A stretch of 64,000 nt of DNA from a bacterium (GTDB lineage: Bacteria > Chloroflexota > Dormibacteria > Dormibacterales > Dormibacteraceae), in assembly GCA_004299235.1 (NCBI GenBank), contig SCQL01000024.1, positions 1 to 64,000 of the forward strand, written 5' to 3'. Numbering within the stretch: position 1 is the first letter of the stretch; each line of letters begins with the position of its first letter. This document shows, piece by piece, positions 24,849 to 36,458 of the stretch. Under the pieces are notes generated by a model, which had not been told where the DNA came from, searched no databases, and saw only the letters and a list, made by a program, of their open reading frames with translations. Both the position numbers and the translations under genes were made by a program.

Positions 24849-26036
24849 TCACAACCGGATTGGTCCCGTGATGCCCCAGATGTCGACCACCTCGCGCCCG
24901 TCCAGTTCGAGTGATCGGTATGCGCGATGGGGGGCGGCGATCACCAGCACCTCAGCTTCCCGCAGCACCTTCTCCAGCGGCTCGAAAGAGGGATCTTCGA
25001 CGTACGGGTCGGTGCACATCACGCGCGCCCCCTTGAAGGCCGCCAGCTTACGCAGCTTGTAGCTGAGCGACGCGCGCGGGTCGTCGGACTCGCCCTTGAA
25101 GGCCATGCCGAGTATCCCGACGGTGCGCCCCGACAGAGGCCGGCGGGAGTTGATGGTGTCGACGATGTAGTTGGGCAAGCCTTCGTTGATCTGCATCGCG
25201 GCCTGACCCATCGGGAAATGATCGGGCGTGTATGCGGACAGCTGCATCGTGTCCTTCAACAGGCACGGCCCGGCGGCGAAGCCGGGACCCGGAAGGTCGG
25301 CGGCTCGCGGGTAGTCGTGGCGGATGGCGTCCAGCACACGGTTGTAGTCGAGGCCCGAACGGTGGGCGATCTGAAAGAACTGGTTGGCGATCGCGAACTT
25401 CATGTAGCGCCAGGTGTTGGTGAGAAGCTTCGCGAGCTCCGCCTCGAGCGGCGTGGTGCGGACGACGGCGACCCCCAACCGCTGGAACAGGCGGCTCGCC
25501 CTCTCGAAGGCGGTATCGGAAGAGGCCCCGACCAGCTGAGGCAGAGTCCGAAGCTCCTCCAGGGCATGGCCTTCGGCGATCCGTTCCGGGCAGAAGACCA
25601 CCTCCGCCTCGATGCCGGCGGCGCGCAGCCGCCGCTCCACCGACTCGGTGGTGCCCGGGAACACGGTCGACCGGAGCACGACGAGGCAGCCGTCCTTGAG
25701 GTGGGGCACGAGATCATCGAGCACCCTCTCGAAGATCCGCACCGACGGGTTCATGAACTCGTCGATCGGCGTCCCGATGACCAGGATGATGGTGTCGGTG
25801 CGTTCGAGCAGGCTCGGGTCCGAAGCCAGCTCGAGGCGCCCGCTCGGTAGGAGCGTCCCGAGCAGCTCCGCCGCTCCCTTCTCCAGGAAGGGCACGCTCC
25901 CCGACCTCACCTGCTCCACCTTGGCCGCGTCGACGTCATCGATGCCCACCTGGTAGCCGCAGTCGGCCAGCGCCAGCGCGAGCGGCAGGCCGACGTGGCC
26001 GCAGCCGCCGACGACGACAAGGTCCAGGGGGCCCAT
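24849..26036 (-). CDS. UDP-N-acetylmannosamine/UDP-glucose-type dehydrogenase
   Basis: A 395-residue NAD-dependent nucleotide-sugar dehydrogenase that oxidises a UDP-sugar C6 hydroxyl to a carboxylate. It has the Rossmann motif VVGGCGHVGLPLALALAD, VIGTPIDE, STVFPGTTE, CPERIAEG, TNTWRYMKFAIANQFF and the catalytic-cysteine region FAAGPCLLKDT. CPERIAEG and the overall pattern are closer to WecC/WbpA-type enzymes than to Ugd, whose homologue is separately encoded at 27217. ATG 26036 is preferred to TTG 26045 because CATAAT lies 9 nt upstream. Confidence 0.9.
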   Translation of the reverse strand: MGPLDLVVVGGCGHVGLPLALALADCGYQVGIDDVDAAKVEQVRSGSVPFLEKGAAELLGTLLPSGRLELASDPSLLERTDTIILVIGTPIDEFMNPSVRIFERVLDDLVPHLKDGCLVVLRSTVFPGTTESVERRLRAAGIEAEVVFCPERIAEGHALEELRTLPQLVGASSDTAFERASRLFQRLGVAVVRTTPLEAELAKLLTNTWRYMKFAIANQFFQIAHRSGLDYNRVLDAIRHDYPRAADLPGPGFAAGPCLLKDTMQLSAYTPDHFPMGQAAMQINEGLPNYIVDTINSRRPLSGRTVGILGMAFKGESDDPRASLSYKLRKLAAFKGARVMCTDPYVEDPSFEPLEKVLREAEVLVIAAPHRAYRSLELDGREVVDIWGITGPIRL

Positions 26037-26045
26037 GGCGGCCAA

Positions 26046-26051
26046 ATTATG
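26046..26051 (-). promoter_or_regulatory. Candidate -10 (CATAAT) of the minus-strand sugar operon
   Basis: CATAAT on the minus strand is separated by 9 nt from the ATG at 26036; no Shine-Dalgarno intervenes. Confidence 0.5.
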
Positions 26052-26080
26052 ATGGCTCGACTGATGGCCTCATCCCCAGA

Positions 26081-27205
26081 TTGAGCAAAGAGGCGAGCCG
26101 GCACACCCGCAAGGCAGCAGACGGGCCCTCGGTGCTGCTGGACATGCGGCCTCTGCAGGGACCCAGCGCCGGTCGTGGCGTCGGCTCCTATGGCAAGGGC
26201 CTGCTCGGCGGTCTGATCGCCGCCGGCTTCGATTCCAACCTCACGCTGCTGCTCGATGTGGGCCTGCCCGAACCCGCTCTGGCGCCGGGCCGTTACCGCC
26301 TGGCCGGCTCGCGACGGCGATACCGCGGCCAGCTGGCAGCCTATGAAGAAGCGGTCGCTCTGGGTTCGGACCTGGAGCGGATTCGCCCGGACGTCTATCA
26401 CGCCATCGATCTGCGGCTTCCAGGACGGTCGCCGTGCCCGCTGGTGGTCACCCTTCACGACCTGATTCCGTGGGCGTGGGGAGGCCCGCGGATGCGCGGT
26501 GAACGCCTGCGCTTCTGGCTGGGCAAGCGACTGCTCAAGCGAGCCGACGCCGTGCTTGCGGTTTCGAAGGCGACGGCGGCCGACGCGGCCCGGTTCGGCG
26601 GCGTGGATCCGCAACGCGTGACGGTGGTGCCGGAAGCCGCCGCCCCGGCGTTCGAGCCGAGGCGGGGGGCGGGTGATCGCGTCCGCGGGCGCTGGGGTGT
26701 CGAGCCGGGCTATCTGCTCTTCGTTGGCGCCCTGGACGCGCGCAAGGATCCCTCGGCGCTCCTGCGCGCCTGGGCCGCGGCTCGGCGCACGCAGGCGCAG
26801 CTGGAGCTCGTGATCGCCGGCAATCCCGGGCGGCAGGCGCCTCCGACCATGCCCGGGGCCCGCATGCTCGGTCGCGTTGACGATTCGGAGCTGGCCGATC
26901 TGTACACGGCCGCCGGCTGCTTCATGCTCCCGAGCCGCTACGAGGGGTTCGGCCTGCCATGCCTCGAGGCGATGGCTTGTGGCTGCCCCGTGGCCGCGTA
27001 CCGGAACTCGAGTCTGCCCGAAGTCGTCGATGCGGCCGGCGAGCTCGTGGACGACGGTGACGCAGAGGCCCTCGGCCGCGCCGCGGCGGCGATGGCCGCC
27101 GGACCCGAGCGCTGGCGGCGTGCCGGGCTCGAGCGCGCGAAGTCGTTCAGCTGGCTCAAGGCCGCGCGCCGCACGATCGCCGCCTATCAGGCGGTATTGA
27201 GATAA
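26081..27205 (+). CDS. Family 4 glycosyltransferase
   Basis: A 374-residue GT-B enzyme. The C-terminal donor domain has [20 protein letters not shown], the EX7E-like stretch [20 protein letters not shown] and [10 protein letters not shown], hallmarks of GT4 retaining transferases such as mannosyltransferases. The N-terminal acceptor domain has [15 protein letters not shown]. The start is TTG 26081, with no ribosome-binding site visible; ATG near 26141 is a weaker option because it would cut the first strand. First gene of a long plus-strand cluster running to 37283. Confidence 0.9.
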   Translation: MSKEASRHTRKAADGPSVLLDMRPLQGPSAGRGVGSYGKGLLGGLIAAGFDSNLTLLLDVGLPEPALAPGRYRLAGSRRRYRGQLAAYEEAVALGSDLERIRPDVYHAIDLRLPGRSPCPLVVTLHDLIPWAWGGPRMRGERLRFWLGKRLLKRADAVLAVSKATAADAARFGGVDPQRVTVVPEAAAPAFEPRRGAGDRVRGRWGVEPGYLLFVGALDARKDPSALLRAWAAARRTQAQLELVIAGNPGRQAPPTMPGARMLGRVDDSELADLYTAAGCFMLPSRYEGFGLPCLEAMACGCPVAAYRNSSLPEVVDAAGELVDDGDAEALGRAAAAMAAGPERWRRAGLERAKSFSWLKAARRTIAAYQAVLR

Positions 27206-27206
27206 T
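27201..27206 (+). promoter_or_regulatory. Candidate -10 (GATAAT) of ugd
   Basis: GATAAT overlaps the TAA stop of the preceding glycosyltransferase and ends 10 nt before the ugd TTG start. Confidence 0.4.
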
Positions 27207-27216
27207 CGGCGCTGTT

Positions 27217-28512
27217 TTGAGCAAAGTCGCGGTCATCGGCGCGGGGTACGTCGGCCTGACCACCGCCGCCTGCCTCGCGGACCTCGGCAACGACGTGATG
27301 GTGGTGGACGTCAACCGCGAAAAGATCGACGAGCTGAACCGCCACCGGGTGCCGTTCTACGAACCCGGACTGAACGAGCTGGTGGAGCGAAACGCGACCG
27401 CCGGGCGCTTGCGGTTCACGACGTCGTACCCGGAGGCGATGTCCGGGGCCGAGTACGCGATCATCGCGGTCAGCACGCCGGAAGGTGAAGGCGGCGAGGC
27501 CGACCTTTCCTACGTGGAGTCGGCCGCGAATTCAATCGCGGACTCGATGGACGGGCCGCTGGTCGTCGTCAACAAGTCCACCGTGCCGCCGCTGACGGGT
27601 GACATGGTGTCGCGAGTCCTCCGCGAGCGCAACGGGACCCACCGCGCCGACGTGGTGTCCAACCCCGAGTTCTTGCGCGAGGGTTCCGCGATCCAGGACT
27701 TCATGCACCCGGACCGCGTCGTGATCGGCGGCCACGACCGGGAGGCGGCGGAGCGCGTGGCGAAGCTCTATGAACCGCTGGACGCCCCGATCCTGATCAC
27801 ACACAACATCTACACGGCGGAGATGGTCAAGTACGCCTCCAATGCGTTCCTCGCCGCCCGGATCTCGTTCATCAACGAGATCGCGCGCATTTGCGAACGC
27901 GTCGACGCGGACGCCAAGCTCGTCGCCGAAGGCATGGGCCTGGACAAGCGCATCGGGCCCAGCTTCCTCGACGCCGGCATCGGCTACGGCGGCTCATGTT
28001 TCCCCAAGGACGTCAAGGCGCTGGCGGCTCTCGCCGAGCGTTTCGACTACCACCCGGAGCTGCTGCACGCGGTCATGGACATCAACCGCGACCAGCGGAT
28101 GCTGGTCGTCGACAAGCTGCGGGAGTGCCTCGAGGAGCTGAACGGGCGGGTGATCGGCCTGCTGGGGCTCGCGTTCAAGCCCAACACCGACGACCTTCGC
28201 GAAGCGCCGAGCCTGGACATCGCCCGGGTGCTGCTGGCCGCCGGCGCCATCGTGCGGGCCTACGACCCGGCCGCCATGCGCGGCGCCCACGCGGTGCTGC
28301 CCGAGATCGAATATCCAAGCGACCCGTACACGCTGGCGGCCGGCGCCGATGCGCTGGTCGTGGTCACGGAGTGGAACGAGTTCCGCCGCCTCGACCTCAA
28401 GCGGGTCAAGCATTCGATGCGCACGCCGGTGGTCGTCGACGGCCGCAACATCTACGACCCGCCGACGATGCGCGATCTCGGCTTCACGTACCGGGGGATC
28501 GGCCGCGAGTAG
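27217..28512 (+). CDS. ugd: UDP-glucose 6-dehydrogenase
   Basis: A 431-residue enzyme oxidising UDP-glucose to UDP-glucuronate with two NAD+. Motifs: [74 protein letters not shown], and the catalytic cysteine in [14 protein letters not shown]. The C-terminal UDP-binding domain has [17 protein letters not shown]. It starts at TTG 27217. The next gene is a UDP-glucuronate decarboxylase-like enzyme, so the pair would make UDP-glucuronate and UDP-xylose. Confidence 0.97.
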   Translation: MSKVAVIGAGYVGLTTAACLADLGNDVMVVDVNREKIDELNRHRVPFYEPGLNELVERNATAGRLRFTTSYPEAMSGAEYAIIAVSTPEGEGGEADLSYVESAANSIADSMDGPLVVVNKSTVPPLTGDMVSRVLRERNGTHRADVVSNPEFLREGSAIQDFMHPDRVVIGGHDREAAERVAKLYEPLDAPILITHNIYTAEMVKYASNAFLAARISFINEIARICERVDADAKLVAEGMGLDKRIGPSFLDAGIGYGGSCFPKDVKALAALAERFDYHPELLHAVMDINRDQRMLVVDKLRECLEELNGRVIGLLGLAFKPNTDDLREAPSLDIARVLLAAGAIVRAYDPAAMRGAHAVLPEIEYPSDPYTLAAGADALVVVTEWNEFRRLDLKRVKHSMRTPVVVDGRNIYDPPTMRDLGFTYRGIGRE

Positions 28513-29464
28513 GCCGCACGTCGCCAAGGCCGGACCGAGAGCCGTCGTCTCGGGCGGGGCCGGGTTCATCGGCTCGCATCTTTGCGAAGCGCTTCTCGAC
28601 AAGGGAATGTGCGTGCTCGCCCTCGACAACTTCATCACCGGCTCGCCTGACAACCTGCGTTCGCTCGCCGGCCGGCCGGGCTTCGAATTTCGCCAGGCCA
28701 ACGTCAACGAGGAGGTGGTGGTCGAGGGCGACGTGCGTTACGTCCTGCACTTCGCGTCGCCGGCGTCGCCTCCGCAGTACGACGCCAACCCGATCCACAC
28801 CCTGAAGGTAGGCACGCTGGGGACGATGAACTTGCTCGGCCTGGCGCGGGCCAAGAACGCCACCTTCCTGCTCGCCTCCACCTCAGAGGTCTACGGCGAT
28901 CCGCTCGTGCATCCCCAGCCGGAGTCCTACTGGGGAAATGTCAATCCGATCGGGCCTCGCGGCTGCTATGACGAGGCCAAGCGCTGCGCCGAGGCGTTCG
29001 CGATGGCATACCACCGCGCGCACGGCGTGGACACGCGAATCGTGCGCATCTTCAACACCCACGGGCCGCGCATGCACGTGCAGGACGGCCGCGCCGTGCC
29101 CAACTTCATGGCCCAGGCGCTCCGGGGTGAGGCGCTCACCGTGTATGGAGACGGCTCGCAGACGCGCAGCCTCTGCTACGTCTCGGATCTCGTCCGCGGC
29201 GTGCTGGCCGTGCTCGAGCGGGCCGACGAGCTGCCGGTCAACCTCGGCAATCCCCAGGAGGTGACGATCCTCGAGCTGGCGGAGATCATCGTGCGCCTGG
29301 CGCGCTCCGACAGCAAGATCGTGTACCGGGAGCTTCCGGTCGACGACCCGAAGCAGCGCCGCCCCGACATCACCAGGGCGCGGACGCTGCTGGGGTGGAA
29401 GCCCGAGGTGGGCCTGGAGGAGGGACTCGGCCGGACCCTGGACTACTTCCGCCAGGTCGTATGA
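28349..29464 (+). CDS. UDP-glucuronate decarboxylase-like (UDP-xylose synthase) SDR enzyme, start unclear
   Basis: Homology starts near 28530: [51 protein letters not shown], the catalytic [21 protein letters not shown] and [18 protein letters not shown]. These are close to UDP-xylose synthases (UXS), which decarboxylate UDP-glucuronate made by the preceding Ugd. The only canonical in-frame start before the Rossmann motif is ATG 28349, which overlaps ugd by 164 nt and adds about 58 Ser/Arg-rich residues. Between 28352 and 28530 this frame has no ATG, GTG or TTG. A non-standard start, or a base error near 28500, is likely. The stop overlaps apt by 4 nt. Confidence 0.85.
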   Translation: MRWSWSRSGTSSAASTSSGSSIRCARRWSSTAATSTTRRRCAISASRTGGSAASRPHVAKAGPRAVVSGGAGFIGSHLCEALLDKGMCVLALDNFITGSPDNLRSLAGRPGFEFRQANVNEEVVVEGDVRYVLHFASPASPPQYDANPIHTLKVGTLGTMNLLGLARAKNATFLLASTSEVYGDPLVHPQPESYWGNVNPIGPRGCYDEAKRCAEAFAMAYHRAHGVDTRIVRIFNTHGPRMHVQDGRAVPNFMAQALRGEALTVYGDGSQTRSLCYVSDLVRGVLAVLERADELPVNLGNPQEVTILELAEIIVRLARSDSKIVYRELPVDDPKQRRPDITRARTLLGWKPEVGLEEGLGRTLDYFRQVV

Positions 29465-29988
29465 CCATCCCCCAAGAGACCATGAAGGCCTTAATTCGTG
29501 CCGTCGTGGACTTCCCGCAGCCGGGCATCGTCTTCCGGGACATCACGCCCCTGCTGGCGGACAAGGTCATCTTCAAGCAGGTCGTCGACCTGGTCTGCGG
29601 CCACTGGTCGGGCCGGCCGCCCGACGCGGTGGCGGCGATCGAAGCGCGAGGGTTCATTCCCGGCGGGGCGGTCGCATTGGGCCTCGGAGCCGGGTTCATC
29701 CCCATCCGCAAGCCCGGCAAGCTCCCCTGGAAGACGGTGAGCCAGGCCTACCAGCTCGAGTACGGGACGGACCGCCTGGAGATCCACGAGGACGCGGTCC
29801 GACCCGGCGAGAAGGTGCTGATCGTGGATGATGTGTTGGCCACCGGCGGCACCGCCGCGGCCGCCGTCGAGCTCATCCGCAAGCTGGGAGGAGTGCCGAT
29901 CGGGGTGCACGTCCTGGTCGAGCTCGAGGAGCTGGGAGGCCGTGAGCGGCTCCCCGGCATCGAGGTCGTTAGTGAAGTCATTTACTGA
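29461..29988 (+). CDS. apt: Adenine phosphoribosyltransferase
   Basis: A 175-residue APRT making AMP from adenine and PRPP. The N-terminal [17 protein letters not shown] is diagnostic, with [20 protein letters not shown] and the PRPP loop [19 protein letters not shown] 29461 overlaps the preceding stop by 4 nt; a 22-residue upstream extension of the frame is a shadow. Directly followed by ahcY, so adenine and adenosine released by methylation metabolism could be salvaged locally. Confidence 0.97.
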   Translation: MTIPQETMKALIRAVVDFPQPGIVFRDITPLLADKVIFKQVVDLVCGHWSGRPPDAVAAIEARGFIPGGAVALGLGAGFIPIRKPGKLPWKTVSQAYQLEYGTDRLEIHEDAVRPGEKVLIVDDVLATGGTAAAAVELIRKLGGVPIGVHVLVELEELGGRERLPGIEVVSEVIY

Positions 29989-31275
<1,287 letters not shown>

Positions 31276-31292
31276 CGCCGGCGGGATTCGCG

Positions 31293-31318
31293 CCTCTCAC
31301 CCCGGATGGGAGAGGGGC
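31293..31318. repeat. REP-like hairpin CCTCTC/GAGAGG
   Basis: CCTCTCACCCCGG followed by ATGGGAGAGG pairs its ends as CCTCTC/GAGAGG around an 11-nt loop. The listed ATG of the patatin gene (31306) falls inside it. Related to the hairpins at 10024, 11905 and 44936. Confidence 0.5.
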
Positions 31319-32202
31319 CTAGCATCTTCAGGCCCGCTCGGCGCACGTGGGTGCTGGGCGGTGGCGGCGCCCGAGGCGCCGCCCAGGTCGGGGTCCTGCA
31401 GGGGCTGTTCGAGGCGGGGGTGGAGGCGCCCGCCGCCGTGGTCGGTACCAGCGTCGGCGCCCTGAACGGGAGCGCGATCGCGGCCTACCCGTCACTCGCC
31501 GGGACGATGATGCTGCGCGAGGTCTGGATGTCGCGCCAGGCGATCGAGGTGTTCCACGCCCATCCCCTCGGGGTCATCCTCTCGGGCATCAAGCGCGACC
31601 AGCTGAGCGCGTTTCCGCAGCAGAACGTGCGGCGTCTGATCGAGCGGGCGCAGGCGCTCACCGGCATCACGACCTTCGAACAGATGCGGGTTCCCCTCGC
31701 CGTGGTCGCCACCGACCTGAATGCCGGCCGGCCGGCGGTTTTCCGCTCGGGAGAGTTGACCCCGGCGCTGCTCGCGTCGACCGCCATCCCCGGCCTGTTT
31801 CCCTCGGTCCGCATCAACGACCGCGAGCACCTGGATGGCGGCGTCGTCGACAACACGCCTCTCAACACCGCCGTCGACGATGGGGCCAAGGAGGTTCTCG
31901 CCATCAGCCTGATGGGGGGCGGGGAGTACGAGCTGGTGCCGAACAGCCTTCCCGAGCTGATCGCCCGCACCCTCCAGCTGTCGCTGCATCACCAGATGCT
32001 CAGCGACTACGAGCGCCTCCGCGAGCGCGCGCGGATCGTCGTCCTGTGTCCGATCACCGCTCCGACCGCGACCTGGGAGATGAAGCGCGAGCACCTGGAG
32101 ACGGTTATGGAGGCATCGCGGGCGGCGACGGTGGCGCTCCTGTCGCAGCGTGGTTCCAGGCTCTTCCGTCATTCCGGAATCCACTATCTGGAGCTTCGCT
32201 GA
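31306..32202 (+). CDS. Patatin-like phospholipase
   Basis: A 298-residue serine lipid hydrolase of the RssA/YlbK-like bacterial patatin group. The oxyanion loop is GGGGARGAAQVGVLQGL, the nucleophile elbow is GTSVGALNG (G-x-S-x-G), and the catalytic Asp lies in EHLDGGVVDNTPL. No signal peptide is seen, so it is probably cytoplasmic. The start is uncertain: ATG 31306 lies within a hairpin and encodes about 13 extra residues; GTG near 31348, in TWVLGGGG, is too close to the oxyanion loop. It separates ahcY from metK and its substrate is unknown. Confidence 0.88.
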   Translation: MGEGPSIFRPARRTWVLGGGGARGAAQVGVLQGLFEAGVEAPAAVVGTSVGALNGSAIAAYPSLAGTMMLREVWMSRQAIEVFHAHPLGVILSGIKRDQLSAFPQQNVRRLIERAQALTGITTFEQMRVPLAVVATDLNAGRPAVFRSGELTPALLASTAIPGLFPSVRINDREHLDGGVVDNTPLNTAVDDGAKEVLAISLMGGGEYELVPNSLPELIARTLQLSLHHQMLSDYERLRERARIVVLCPITAPTATWEMKREHLETVMEASRAATVALLSQRGSRLFRHSGIHYLELR

Positions 32203-32262
32203 CCGGTGGGACGGCGGCTTGCGCCAGCCCCCCCGAGCGCCGGCGCGAAGGGGCGACGGGTT

Positions 32263-32268
32263 TAGTAT
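32263..32268 (+). promoter_or_regulatory. Candidate -10 (TAGTAT) of metK
   Basis: TTTAGTATG lies about 95 nt upstream of the metK start, giving a predicted leader of about 90 nt. No good -35 is visible. Confidence 0.4.
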
Positions 32269-32275
32269 GTGTGGC

Positions 32276-32320
32276 GTCCCAGAGGTATGAAGCCTGGCGC
32301 CTGGGGACGGGCCCGATACC
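32276..32320 (+). promoter_or_regulatory. Possible structured (pseudoknotted) metK leader
   Basis: GTCCCAG (32276-32282) pairs with CTGGGGAC (32301-32308) with one bulged G. GGTAT (32284-32288), in the loop of that stem, can pair with ATACC (32316-32320) beyond it, giving an H-type pseudoknot topology. It precedes a SAM synthetase gene, a common site for SAM-sensing RNA, but I do not recognise a known SAM riboswitch consensus here. Confidence 0.25.
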
Positions 32321-32364
32321 GCGGCTCGTTCTTGCCGGCGCGGGTGATTCAGTGGAGGACTGCC

Positions 32365-33518
<1,154 letters not shown>

Positions 33519-33522
<4 letters not shown>

Positions 33523-34589
33523 GCCGTTTGACGCGCACCATCGCGGTCATACCGGCGGGGGGCGCGGGGACGCGCCTGTGGCCGCGCTCGCGCAGTTCCA
33601 CGCCCAAGCACGTCCTGCCACTCGGCGACCACGGCCGGCCCCTGCTGCGGGCCACGTATGACCGGGCGACCTCCCTGGCGGACGAGGTTTTCGTGCTCAC
33701 CGAGGTACGCCAAAAGGAGATCATCGAAGCCGTCCTTCCCGAAGTCGACGCCGAGCATCTGATCCTGGAGCCGGCGGCGCGCGGCACGACCAACGCCTAC
33801 GGCCTGGCCGCCCTGACGCTGAGCGAGCGCGATCCCAGCGCCGTGATGCTGGCCCTGCCGGCGGATCACGTGGTGAGCGGCAGGGCTCAGATCGCCCGGG
33901 CGGTGCGAACGGCGGTCCGCGCCGCCGCCACCACCGAGAGCCTGGTGACGGTGGGCCTCAAGCCGACCTTCCCATCCATCGGGCTGGGCTACATCCATGC
34001 GCCGGGTCGACTCGCCGCCGGCACGCTTCGGGTCAGGCGTTTCATCGAGAAGCCCGACCTCGACACCGCCAAGGGCTTCCTGAAGGCGGGCGGCTACTTC
34101 TGGAACCTGGCGTGGTTTTCGTGGCGGGTGGAGATCTTCATCGAGCAGCTCGCCCGCCACGCGCCGCGCCATCTGTCCGGGCTGCGCAAGGTACTGGCGG
34201 CGCGGGCGGCCGGCGACGAGGCCGGCGCTGCGGCGCTGTACCGGCGGCTTCCAGTCGAGGTCGTGGACCGCAGTGTCATGGAGAAGACCGATCGCCTGCT
34301 GCTCGTGCCGGCGGATTTCGAATGGGCGGACATCGGCAACTGGGCTGAGCTCGGCGAGCGGGTTCGCGCCGACGCCGGCGGCAACTCGGTGGAGGGGGAG
34401 GCGGTCCTCGTGGACACCCACGGCAGCCTCATCCTCGGCGACCGGCGGTTGGTGGCCACGATCGGACTCCGGGACATGATCATCGTCGACACCGAGGACG
34501 CCTTGCTGGTGTGCCCTCGATCTCGCGCCCAGGACGTGAAGAAGATCGTCGAGGCGCTCAAGCGGTCGCGCAAAACCCGTTACCTTTAG
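33519..34589 (+). CDS. manC: Mannose-1-phosphate guanylyltransferase-like nucleotidyltransferase
   Basis: A 356-residue enzyme expected to make GDP-mannose from mannose-1-phosphate and GTP. The family signature is [22 protein letters not shown], of which [13 protein letters not shown] is the nucleotide-binding loop; others are [29 protein letters not shown] and [12 protein letters not shown]. There is no fused phosphomannose isomerase domain, matching the short bacterial form; a separate cupin gene follows two genes later. GTG 33519 overlaps the metK stop. Confidence 0.92.
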
Positions 34590-34593
34590 CCGG

Positions 34594-36027
34594 ATGCCTG
34601 CCTCGCAAATCAGGTTCGGGACCGACGGTTGGCGTGGAGTCATCGCCGACGATTTCAACTACGGCAGCGTTCGCCGCGTCGCCCAGGGCATCGCGGAATT
34701 CATGCGGTCGCGCACTCCGGACCCGCTGGCGATCGTCGGCTACGACTGCCGCTTCGCCTCCGACGATTTCGCCCGGGCGGTCGCCGGCATCTTCGCCGCC
34801 AACGGCGTGCGGACCCTGATCTTCGACCGGCCTTCACCCACGCAGGCGGCCTCGTGGACGGTGATCGACCGCAAGGCGACGGGCGCGGCCGTGATCACGG
34901 CCAGCCACAACCCCTACCAGTTCAACGGCATCAAGTACAAGCCGGAGACCGGCAGCTCCGCGCCGGCCGAGGTCATCGCCGAGCTCGAGCGCCGCATCAA
35001 CGCGCTGCCCGAGGTGCCGGTGCCCGACCGGCAGGCGGACCCGGGCCTGGTGACGGTCTACGACCCGCGCCCAGCCTACTACGCGCAGATCGCGCGCATG
35101 GTCGACGTCGACGCCATCAAAGCCGCCGGGCTGCGCATCGTCCACGAATGCATGCACGGCTCGGGTTACGGCTACGTCGGGGAGCTGATCGGCGGCGGCC
35201 GGACTCACGTCACCGAGCTGCACAGCCAGCGCGACCCGCTGTTCGGAGGCATGAGCCCCGAGCCCATCCGCCCCAACATCGACTCGGCGCTGGCGTTCAT
35301 GAAGGTGGGCGGGCAGGATCTCTGCATCTGCACCGACGGAGATGCGGACCGGGTCGGCATCATCGACGAAACCGGCAGGTTCATCAACCAGCTTCAGGTC
35401 TTCGCCCTGCTGATGCTCTACCTCTTCGAGGTTCGCGGCCTGCGCGGACCGGTGGTCAAGACCGTGAACATGACCGCCATGGTCGACAAGCTCGGCGCGG
35501 AGTTCGGCGACAGGGTGTTCGAGGTCCCGGTCGGGTTCAAGTGGGTCGCCCCGAAGATGATGGAGACGGATGCGGTGCTGGGCGGGGAGGAGTCGGGCGG
35601 ATTCGGCATCCGCGGCCATATCCCAGAGCGCGATGGGATCCTGGTCGGCCTCTTGTTCGCGGACATGATCGTCAAGCGCGGCAAGCCGCTGTCGCAGATC
35701 CTGGCCGACCTCGAGCAGCGGGTCGGGCCGCACGCCTATGCGCGTCACGACCTTCATCTGGACCGCCAGACCTATGACACGGAGCGCAAGCGGATCCTCG
35801 CCAAGCTGGAGGAGAACGAGCCGGAGGAGGTGGCCGGCGTCCCGGTGCAGCGCATCCGCTCGGATGACGGCTTCAAGTTCTATCTCGCCGATGGCAGCTG
35901 GGTGCTGCTTCGCGCGAGCGGCACCGAGCCGCTGATCAGGGTGTACTCGGAGGCGGCCACCGGCGAAGCCGTCGAGGAGCGCCTGGCGGCCGTGGAGGAG
36001 ATCGTCGGCTTGAGGGCGAGATGCTGA
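34594..36027 (+). CDS. Phosphoglucomutase/phosphomannomutase
   Basis: A 477-residue alpha-D-phosphohexomutase with all four domains: RFGTDGWRGVIADDF at the N-terminus, the phosphoserine loop TASHNPYQFNGIK, the Mg-binding CTDGDADRVGI, the sugar-specificity loop GGEESGGFG, and the phosphate-binding RASGTEPLIRVY. It interconverts hexose-1- and hexose-6-phosphates. Position between manC and the cupin gene suggests mannose-1-phosphate supply, though GEESGG is shared with glucose-acting members. TACCTT 7 nt before the ATG could be a -10. Confidence 0.95.
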   Translation: MPASQIRFGTDGWRGVIADDFNYGSVRRVAQGIAEFMRSRTPDPLAIVGYDCRFASDDFARAVAGIFAANGVRTLIFDRPSPTQAASWTVIDRKATGAAVITASHNPYQFNGIKYKPETGSSAPAEVIAELERRINALPEVPVPDRQADPGLVTVYDPRPAYYAQIARMVDVDAIKAAGLRIVHECMHGSGYGYVGELIGGGRTHVTELHSQRDPLFGGMSPEPIRPNIDSALAFMKVGGQDLCICTDGDADRVGIIDETGRFINQLQVFALLMLYLFEVRGLRGPVVKTVNMTAMVDKLGAEFGDRVFEVPVGFKWVAPKMMETDAVLGGEESGGFGIRGHIPERDGILVGLLFADMIVKRGKPLSQILADLEQRVGPHAYARHDLHLDRQTYDTERKRILAKLEENEPEEVAGVPVQRIRSDDGFKFYLADGSWVLLRASGTEPLIRVYSEAATGEAVEERLAAVEEIVGLRARC

Positions 36028-36045
36028 CGGCGGCTCTGATAGCTC

Positions 36046-36426
36046 GTGTCACGGCCACCTGAGTTCGGCCGGGTGGAGAACGCCCGGGTCGAAAAGCCGT
36101 GGGGCTACGAGCTGCGGTGGGCGGTCACCGACCGCTACCTCGGCAAGGTGCTCCACGTCAACAAGGGAGAGGCGCTGTCGCTGCAGTACCACGAGCGCAA
36201 GGATGAGTACCAGTACGTCATCGCGGGCAGCGTCGACATCGAGGTCGGCGGCCCCGACGGCGTGATGACCAGGCACCGCATGCGAGCGGGCGACACCCTG
36301 CACATCCGGCCCGGCACCCGCCACCGGCTCACCGCAGTGGAGGACACGGACATCTTCGAGGTGTCGACACCTGAGATCAGCGACGTCGTCCGCCTCGACG
36401 ACCGCTACGGTCGCGCCGGTACCTGA
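36046..36426 (+). CDS. Cupin protein, mannose-6-phosphate isomerase type II-like
   Basis: A 126-residue single cupin domain. EKPWGYELRWAV and LHVNKGEALSLQYHERKDEY carry the metal-binding His/Glu set of the type II phosphomannose isomerase/AlgA C-terminal domain; HIRPGTRHRLTAVEDTDIFE is the second cupin motif. It would convert fructose-6-phosphate to mannose-6-phosphate, completing the GDP-mannose route with the two preceding genes. It starts at GTG 36046. Small cupins are functionally diverse, so the substrate rests on context. Confidence 0.82.
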   Translation: MSRPPEFGRVENARVEKPWGYELRWAVTDRYLGKVLHVNKGEALSLQYHERKDEYQYVIAGSVDIEVGGPDGVMTRHRMRAGDTLHIRPGTRHRLTAVEDTDIFEVSTPEISDVVRLDDRYGRAGT

Positions 36427-36458
36427 CCGGCGAAGCCTCGTAGACTGCCAAGGTTCAA

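Noticed and set aside
32203-32364. A standard SAM-I, SAM-II or SAM-IV riboswitch before metK
   Set aside because: No match to their conserved cores by eye; only a possible pseudoknot is reported, at low confidence.
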